Assembly: GCA_020848275.1 (NCBI GenBank)
Contig: JADLAK010000006.1
Span: forward strand, 62,001 to 126,000
DNA length: 64,000 nucleotides
Reading direction: 5' to 3'
DNA from: Planctomycetota bacterium
GTDB taxonomy: Bacteria; Planctomycetota; UBA8742; UBA2392
Made by a program: the position numbers and the translations under genes. The notes beneath the pieces were generated by a model, which saw nothing but the letters and a program-made list of their open reading frames with translations, did not search any database and had not been told where the DNA came from. How positions within the stretch are numbered: the first letter of the stretch is position 1; every line of letters begins with the position of its first letter. Below, in pieces: positions 58,578 to 64,000 of the stretch.

Positions 58578-59046
58578 ACAACCCGGCCAGCGACTTCAGG
58601 AGCGAACCTGCAAAACGCATGTCGTTTTGCGGGAAGGCCGGGTGTCCAGGCAGCAATCCCAATCGTCGTGCTTTCGGCAATCATCCTGCCAGGATCGAAC
58701 CCTGACACCCGTTCTTGTTGGAACGCCACACTGTGGCGTTCCAACAACGCGCTCCCTTTAGTCGCCCTGCCCCGGTCTGTTGTCACGGATGGATATCGAC
58801 GTGTCAATATTTGGCGGCATTCAGGCGCGGAGCGCCGCAAGTTCTTTAGCCATCGGCGGGAGCCGGTGGATTTTGTCAGCGGAGAAATCCCAAAGCCGCA
58901 GAGCGGCGCCACAAAAGGTGTCGGCGCTGCGCGCCTCGGGTTTTTCCCTAAATCAAAACCCCCACCTGGCCCCTCGACAAGCTCGGCGCGGCGGCGGGGG
59001 CGAAAGAAATACCGGCGCGCCGCGCCTGAACACCAATTGAAGCCAC
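58578..59046. repeat. Repeat-rich gene-free gap
   Basis: The 469-base gap contains a mirrored CCCGGCC ... GGCCGGG pair (about 58581-58642) with an inner AAAACGCATGTCGTTTT hairpin, the palindrome GGAACGCCACA/TGTGGCGTTCC near 58721-58743, and the repeat-like word CCCCTCGACAAGCTCGG (58970-58986). No credible gene was found in it. Confidence 0.55.
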
Positions 59047-59691
59047 CTACTTCGGCGGCTCGTTGTCTTCCTTCACGAGCTCGCCGTCGGCAAACACGCG
59101 ATGGGCTACAATGTTTCCGGCTTCGTCCCACGCATACGAATCTCCGTGCGCCTTGCCATCCAGCATTTGCGTTACAAATTCTTTCTGGCCATTGGCGAAC
59201 CACGTCCGAATCGTTCCGTCTTTCTTGCCGTTGACGCACTGATATTGCTCTCGCTTTGCACCTGACGGCCACCATTCGCGAAACACATAGTCGTCGTCAT
59301 TGAAATAGTAGCTCGTCGTGTACAGGTATCCCCGATCGTCCCAGCTAAGCCACTCGCCGCGGCGATGGACAATCCCCATCTCATAACGGCCTTTTTGGCG
59401 AAGCAGTCCGTCATTCCACCAGTATTGCCAGGGCCCATGCTCATTGCCGTCGACGTAGTCGCCTTCCGAGCACTTCGTTCCGTCCATGTACCAGTAAACG
59501 GAACGCCCGTGTTTGACGAACGTTCCATCAGGCAAAGCTTTCTCTGTCCATTCGCCTTCGAGAGGGCCGTGAGAGTAGTACACCCTACGGATAATCAGCG
59601 CATTCGCGTCGGGCTGGGGGTCGACAGTCGTCGACGACGCCGCGCAGCTGGCCAAGGCAAGCAGCGTTGCACAAGTAATGGCCTTCCACAT
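59047..59691 (-). CDS. MORN-type repeat lipoprotein
   Basis: The 214-residue protein has a signal peptide with a lipobox (TLLALASC) and four to five MORN_2-like repeats (GTKCSEGDYVDGNEHGPWQYW, DGLLRQKGRYEMGIVHRRGEW, GQKEFVTQMLDGKAHGDSYAW). Such repeats form beta-hairpins and occur in exported proteins. The ATG at 59691 has GGAG seven bases upstream; a TTG at 59697 is too close. It is 65 bases downstream of the thiolase gene on the same strand, with palindrome copy 3 (59734-59752) between them. Confidence 0.8.
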   Translation of the reverse strand: MWKAITCATLLALASCAASSTTVDPQPDANALIIRRVYYSHGPLEGEWTEKALPDGTFVKHGRSVYWYMDGTKCSEGDYVDGNEHGPWQYWWNDGLLRQKGRYEMGIVHRRGEWLSWDDRGYLYTTSYYFNDDDYVFREWWPSGAKREQYQCVNGKKDGTIRTWFANGQKEFVTQMLDGKAHGDSYAWDEAGNIVAHRVFADGELVKEDNEPPK

Positions 59692-59756
59692 GTTCAAGCT
59701 CCGGGGAGAGCCGAGGGGTTACGCCACAACACCCATTGGCCGGAGGCCCATGTCAA

Positions 59757-60989
59757 CTACGCCCGTTCGATCAAAACGGCGATGCCCTGGCCGCCGCCGA
59801 TGCACATCGAGGCGATGCCGTACTTGCCCTTGCGCGCTTCGAGTTCGTGCACGAGCGTGAGAATCAAACGCGCGCCGGTGGCGCCGAGCGGGTGGCCGAG
59901 GCTGACCGCGCCGCCGTTGACGTTGAGTTTGTCCTGCGGCAGCTCGATGTTGTGGTCCTTCTTGAGTGCGTTGACGCACGCGACGACCTGCGGCGCAAAA
60001 GCCTCGTTGATCTCGACCAGGTCAATGTCCTTCATGGACAGGCCGGTGTCCTTCAGGACGCCGGCGATGCTGGGCACCGGGCCGAGGCTCATCAGCGCCG
60101 GGTCCACGCCCGCGACGCTCCAGCCGCGCACAAACGCGCGCGGTTTAGTCCCGAGCGTCTTCAGACCTTTGGAATTAGCCAGCACCAGCGCCGCAGCGCC
60201 ATCCACGATGCCCGACGCGTTGCCCGCCGTCACGAGGCCGCCTTCGCCGAACGCGGGACGCAGTTTCGCGAGCGCCTCGCCCGTCGTTTCCGGGCGAATG
60301 TGGTCGTCGGCTTCGACGGTGATTTCATTGCGGCCCTGTTTGACCTTCACAGGGACGATCTCGGCCTTGAAACGACCGGCGGCGGCGGCTTTCGCGCCCA
60401 ACTGATGCGAACGCAGCGCGAACTTGTCCGCCGCGTCGCGGGTCACGTCGTACTTCTTGCTCGCGTTGTCGGCGGTCTGCGCCATGAAGAAGTTGCAGAA
60501 GGGGTCGTGCAGGCCCTGGAAGAGATAGTCGACGAACACCGGCTGCTGGCCAAAGCGGATGCCCACGCGCGCGACGTTGCCGGGGATGAAGAAGGGCGCC
60601 TGGCTCATGCTTTCCATGCCGCCGGCGACGGTGATGTCGTGTTCGCCCAGCAGCATCATCTGGCTGGCGTTGACGACGGCCTGGGCGCCGCTGCCGCAGA
60701 TGCGGTTGACGGTCAGCGCGGGCGTTTCGATGGGAATGCCGGCCTTGAGGGCCGCGTGGCGCGCGCCGTAGTGGGCGTCCACGCTGGTCTGCATGGCGTT
60801 GCCCATGACCACGTGGCCGATGGCCTTCGGGTCCACCTTGGCGTCGGCCAGGGCCGCACGAATGGCGTGCGACCCAAGGTCATTGGCCGTCAAATCCTTG
60901 AATTTGCCGTATTCCGGTCCGCTGCCGCAGTATTCGGCCATGGCGGTGCGCTTGCCGCCGAGAATTGCGATGTCCTGTGTGACTTTCAT
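59757..60989 (-). CDS. atoB: Acetyl-CoA acetyltransferase (thiolase)
   Basis: The 410-residue thiolase has the active-site cysteine NRICGSGAQAV, the C-terminal GGAVSLGHPLGATGAR histidine motif, and CIGGGQGIAVLIE with the second cysteine. It cleaves 3-ketoacyl-CoA or condenses acetyl-CoA. With Hbd it could finish beta-oxidation of pimelyl-CoA from aromatics. The GHDITVAGGMESMSQAPFF segment is typical. The exact substrate is uncertain. Confidence 0.93.
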   Translation of the reverse strand: MKVTQDIAILGGKRTAMAEYCGSGPEYGKFKDLTANDLGSHAIRAALADAKVDPKAIGHVVMGNAMQTSVDAHYGARHAALKAGIPIETPALTVNRICGSGAQAVVNASQMMLLGEHDITVAGGMESMSQAPFFIPGNVARVGIRFGQQPVFVDYLFQGLHDPFCNFFMAQTADNASKKYDVTRDAADKFALRSHQLGAKAAAAGRFKAEIVPVKVKQGRNEITVEADDHIRPETTGEALAKLRPAFGEGGLVTAGNASGIVDGAAALVLANSKGLKTLGTKPRAFVRGWSVAGVDPALMSLGPVPSIAGVLKDTGLSMKDIDLVEINEAFAPQVVACVNALKKDHNIELPQDKLNVNGGAVSLGHPLGATGARLILTLVHELEARKGKYGIASMCIGGGQGIAVLIERA

Positions 60990-61175
60990 GGTGTCCTCGT
61001 GTCGTGGGCATTCTGCCCGCGGTCCCGTCAGTGCCGGGACGATGCCTGATCATTGTGCCGCTTCGCGTCACTGCGGGCCAGAGGCCCACAACACGGCAAA
61101 TCCCTAGTGCGCGCCGCGTGCTCTCCCTATAGGATAGCGGGCCACTACAGGCAATGCGAAACAACGGGGGGCGGT

Positions 61176-61661
61176 ATGTCGGTAGACCTGACGTTACTGT
61201 TTGTCGAGAAGCAGGTGGAGGCGGTTCGACTTTGCGCGGCGCTGACCGAACCTTATGCGACCGGCACGGTGCCTATTAAACCTGACGCGTTGTCCAAGGA
61301 ATACAGCTTCATCGCGGGCAAGCTGCAAAGCTCGCTCAACGAACTCAAGGCCCTGTCGGAAACCATTGAGGCCGACGCCAAGAAGATGGAACCCGGCGAC
61401 CTTCGCAACGCGCGCCAGCGCATCCAGACCATGGTCGCGGAAATCTCGCGCGGCGCCCAGGACTACGCCGCCCAGGTGCGCTTCTACCAGGCCATGAACG
61501 CCGGCGGCGCCGCGGCGGTGAAGGCCGGCCTGGACGCCTTTGAGAACGTCAACCGCGCCACGCGCGAACTGGTGGTAGAGGAAGACGACGACCAGCCCAA
61601 CGAAGGCAGCGAACTCGCGCCCGCCAAGGACGAAGAACCCGCGGACCCGACGCTGATGTAA
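61176..61661 (+). CDS. Hypothetical helical protein
   Basis: The 161-residue protein is largely helical and charged (KEYSFIAGKLQSSLNELKALSETI, RNARQRIQTMVAEISRGAQD) and ends in an acidic tail (EEDDDQPNEGSE). No family was recognised. The ATG at 61176 has GGGGGG upstream. A terminator follows. Palindrome copy 4 (61072-61090) lies between it and the thiolase gene. Confidence 0.6.
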   Translation: MSVDLTLLFVEKQVEAVRLCAALTEPYATGTVPIKPDALSKEYSFIAGKLQSSLNELKALSETIEADAKKMEPGDLRNARQRIQTMVAEISRGAQDYAAQVRFYQAMNAGGAAAVKAGLDAFENVNRATRELVVEEDDDQPNEGSELAPAKDEEPADPTLM

Positions 61662-61679
61662 ACCAGCCGCCGAAAACAA

Positions 61680-61711
61680 AGAGAGGAGCGCACACGCGCT
61701 CCTCTCTTTTC
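61680..61711. terminator. Bidirectional intrinsic terminator
   Basis: A perfect 12-bp stem AGAGAGGAGCGC (61680-61691) / GCGCTCCTCTCT (61696-61707) with loop ACAC is followed by TTTCTTTT. On the other strand the stem is preceded by AAAACAAA, so it can end both converging genes. Confidence 0.9.
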
Positions 61712-61725
61712 TTTTGGAACTTACG

Positions 61726-64000
61726 TTACCGCGCCTTGGACTTGCGGCGGCGGCGAACCAGGGCCGCGCCGATAATCGCCGCCAGCGGTGCGATGGATGT
61801 TTGCGCGCCGCTGATTGCCGTGCAGTCTCCGCCCGGCGGCTGGCGCGGGCCCGAGCCCTTGGTGACGCGCATGCCGAAGGTGAAGGTGCCCTGCAGCCCG
61901 AGGTTGTCGGTCGCTGTCAGCGTCACAGTGTGGGTGATGCCGACGACAGTGAAGATGCCGGAGATCGGGTTGACGGCGTAGGGGTCGGCCGCCGCGGTGG
62001 AGGTGAACTGCGAGGCGATGATGCCCTGCGTGGTCACGTTGGTGATGGACGCCGCAAGCGAGACGGTGCTGCCGACATCGATGTCGCTGACGGTAATGGA
62101 GATGAGGTTGGAGAGCAGGGTCGAGCTCTGGATCACCTCGAGGACGCTGCCGTCGACAACGGGCACGCCCTTGCGCGTCACGGATATCGTAGGCGGCGTG
62201 GCGGTGCCAACGCTGATGGTGAAAGTGAACGTGCCGGAGACGCCGAAATTGTCCGTCGCCAGCAGCGAGACCACGTGGGTGGTAGAGCCGACGATGAAGC
62301 TGCCGGTGAGGGGGCTGACGGTGTACGGGGCAAGGGTCGAGGCGCTGGAGAACTCGGAGTCGAGCACGCCCTCGGTGGTAATGGCGCTGACCGAGCCGGC
62401 CAGCGTGACGGCCGCGTTGGCGTCACTGTCGTCCACGTCAATATCCAGGTTCAGGGAGGCGATGGTGGTGCCCGCAAGGACGTTAATGGTCGCCGCGTTG
62501 GCAATGGGCGCCGCGCCTTGTTTTACGACGATGGTCGGGGCGGCGCTGGTGGCAACAACAAACGTGAAGGAGAAGGGCGTGGCCGTCCCGAAGTTGTCCG
62601 TGGCGGTGAGGCTTACGACGTGGCTGATCGTTTGCACCGTGAACGTGCCGGCGTTGGGAGTGCGTGAGAACGGGTCGGCCAGCGAGGTCTGGCTGAACTC
62701 GGAGTTGAGGAAGCCCTGGGTGGTGACGTTGCTGACGCTGCCCACCAGCGTGACGGTGCTGTTGGGGTCGGTGTCTGTGATGTTGATGGACATCAGGAGC
62801 GACGCCAGCGTAGCGCCGGGTTCGACGTTGACATTGCCGGCATTCAGCACGGTGGTCACACCGGAGTTGACGGTGATGACCGGGGCGGCGTTGGCGGCGA
62901 CGGCTATGGTAAAGGAGAACGTGACGATGTTGCCCTGGTTGTCGGTAACGGTCAGGTCGACGACATGGTTGACCGAGGGCACGTTGAAGGTGCCGGTGGT
63001 GGGGCTTAGGGTGTAGGGATCAGCCATCAGGGCGCTGCTGAACTGGCTGTCGAGGATGCCCTGCGTGGTCACGTTGCTTACTGTGCCTGAAACCGACACG
63101 GTGCTTCCGGTGTCGGGATCAGTCACGTTGATCTGCAGGTTGAGCGAGGCAAGCGTCGCACCCGCGGCGACGTTGACGGTGCCGCCGTTGGTCACGGGCA
63201 GGCTGTTGGCGGTCACGCCCACGACGGGGGGCTGGCCCGTGGTGCCGGCCATGCTGATGTCGTCGACGAGGATTGTGGCGGCGTTGTCCGTGCCCTCGCC
63301 GCGGTAACACCAGCGGTAGATGAGCTTGTCGCCGGTCAGGTTGATGTTCAGGTTGACGGGCGTGCCGTTATTGACGCGGCCCGAGACCTGGTTGGTGTCG
63401 AAGTTCGCGGTGAGGTCAAGTTTGACCCACTGGTTGTTGAGGATGCTTGCGATGGAGGTGGAGGCGGCCGTGCCGCCGATGCCCGCCGGCGTCGAGGTTG
63501 CGCCTAGCACCACCAGGTTGAAATTGGTCGACGTCAACTCAATGCCCCAGGCGTTGAAGAAGCCCGTGTTGTCGTGCTGGATGACGAACTTGGGTTTGGT
63601 CGCGGCCGAGCCCGATATCGGTTGCTCGATGTACACGTACCAGGTCCAGGTGTAGGTGCCTAACCCGACGGCTGCCGTGATGGTTGGGCTGTAGAAGCGG
63701 TTCTGGTCAACGATGTTGGCGTCGCGTATGCGCAGCCACTGGGTGGTGCCCGCGGGGCGCGTGCCCGTCACCGTGAGGGAATCGTTTACCGCGCGCACCG
63801 TGTATTCGCCGGGGATGGCGCCGGTGTCGACCAGCACCCAGTTCTGGATATTCGTGATGTCATTGCCGAGGCTGACGTTTTCAAAGGTCGAGCTGCCCGA
63901 GGGCCAGGCCAGCGTGTCCGTCACGGCGCCCGGCGGCGTCGAGTCGGCCGTGCCGAATGTCGGCGTGGCGTCGATGTACCAGTCGTATTGAGTGAAGCCA
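61726..64000 (-). CDS. Large secreted cadherin-like repeat protein (N terminus beyond window)
   Basis: The open frame continues to the window edge with no start that must be used (at least 758 residues). The N-terminal part in view is a lectin/concanavalin-like domain (about WVLVDTGAIPGEYTVRAVND to DDISMAGTTGQPP). Four to five cadherin-like repeats of about 105 residues follow (each with ATLASLNLQINVTDPDTGS and TTQGILDSQFSS-type motifs). The tail is PPGGDCTAISGAQTSIAPLAA, a hydrophobic helix and RRRRKSKAR. The tail is like those at 33016 and 49870. A surface adhesin is likely. Convergent with the gene at 61176. Confidence 0.8.
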   Translation of the reverse strand, partial: GFTQYDWYIDATPTFGTADSTPPGAVTDTLAWPSGSSTFENVSLGNDITNIQNWVLVDTGAIPGEYTVRAVNDSLTVTGTRPAGTTQWLRIRDANIVDQNRFYSPTITAAVGLGTYTWTWYVYIEQPISGSAATKPKFVIQHDNTGFFNAWGIELTSTNFNLVVLGATSTPAGIGGTAASTSIASILNNQWVKLDLTANFDTNQVSGRVNNGTPVNLNINLTGDKLIYRWCYRGEGTDNAATILVDDISMAGTTGQPPVVGVTANSLPVTNGGTVNVAAGATLASLNLQINVTDPDTGSTVSVSGTVSNVTTQGILDSQFSSALMADPYTLSPTTGTFNVPSVNHVVDLTVTDNQGNIVTFSFTIAVAANAAPVITVNSGVTTVLNAGNVNVEPGATLASLLMSINITDTDPNSTVTLVGSVSNVTTQGFLNSEFSQTSLADPFSRTPNAGTFTVQTISHVVSLTATDNFGTATPFSFTFVVATSAAPTIVVKQGAAPIANAATINVLAGTTIASLNLDIDVDDSDANAAVTLAGSVSAITTEGVLDSEFSSASTLAPYTVSPLTGSFIVGSTTHVVSLLATDNFGVSGTFTFTISVGTATPPTISVTRKGVPVVDGSVLEVIQSSTLLSNLISITVSDIDVGSTVSLAASITNVTTQGIIASQFTSTAAADPYAVNPISGIFTVVGITHTVTLTATDNLGLQGTFTFGMRVTKGSGPRQPPGGDCTAISGAQTSIAPLAAIIGAALVRRRRKSKAR

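Noticed and set aside
1-64000. CRISPR arrays, tRNA or rRNA genes
   Set aside because: No regularly spaced direct repeats, cloverleaf-like GTTCGAATC segments in context, or rRNA sequence were recognised; the mirror repeats are inverted and irregular.

Overview
The window is high-GC DNA, densely packed with genes, from a Gram-negative bacterium: there are lipoproteins with a lipobox, a 16-strand-type porin, and tripartite-export components. No rRNA, tRNA or CRISPR array was seen. Alternative complex III, a eukaryotic-like Ser/Thr kinase, giant secreted repeat proteins, an aconitase with its swivel domain first, and many intergenic mirror-image inverted repeats suggest an uncultured member of Planctomycetota or a related PVC-like lineage. 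That placement is inference only. Metabolically it looks like a facultative anaerobe that degrades aromatic compounds and handles nitric oxide.

Region 1 (1-5739): the 3' part of an alternative complex III operon (actB tail, actC, actD, actE, actF), then a tryptophanase-type lyase and an Rrf2-family regulator with three Fe-S cysteines. Region 2 (5740-14924): a tightly coupled operon for the ATP-dependent (class I) benzoyl-CoA pathway, had-oah-dch-bcrC-bcrB-bcrA-bcrD, followed by a short-chain dehydrogenase and a DUF2249-hemerythrin protein, closed by a strong terminator. Region 3 (14934-22759, minus strand): an operon read toward that terminator that encodes an NnrS-like membrane protein fused to ScdA/RIC-type domains, an FmdE-like protein, a hemerythrin, an HlyD adaptor, an ABC ATPase and two FtsX-type permeases. 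One permease gene carries two in-frame UGA codons, each followed by a stem-loop at bacterial SECIS spacing. It is the best candidate for something undescribed: a two-selenocysteine permease in a nitrosative-stress export locus.

Region 4 (22760-26894): moaA, an OprO/P-type porin and a B12-binding radical SAM protein. The two divergent promoters here share a GGATAC-N-AATATCTTT motif, and GGATAC also occurs in front of the benzoyl-CoA operon. Region 5 (26901-33012): small repair, acetyltransferase, YCII, glyoxalase, DoxX and regulator genes. Region 6 (33016-46857): a giant repeat protein, 3-hydroxyacyl-CoA dehydrogenase, an isochorismatase-like protein lacking its cysteine, lipoproteins, L28, thymidylate kinase, a leucine-rich-repeat lipoprotein, a Ser/Thr kinase, a molbindin and a cyclophilin. 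Region 7 (46971-64000): an aconitase-like hydro-lyase, secreted and membrane proteins, an ECF sigma unit, MiaB, a thiolase and a large secreted repeat protein that runs off the right edge.

Two window-wide patterns stand out. Three secreted proteins share a Gly-Gly-(Asp)-Cys / hydrophobic / Arg C-terminal tail that looks like one sorting signal. Intergenic inverted repeats are frequent, and several repeat-like sequences sit in frame inside coding genes (ECF sigma factor, miaB, the His-rich membrane protein).
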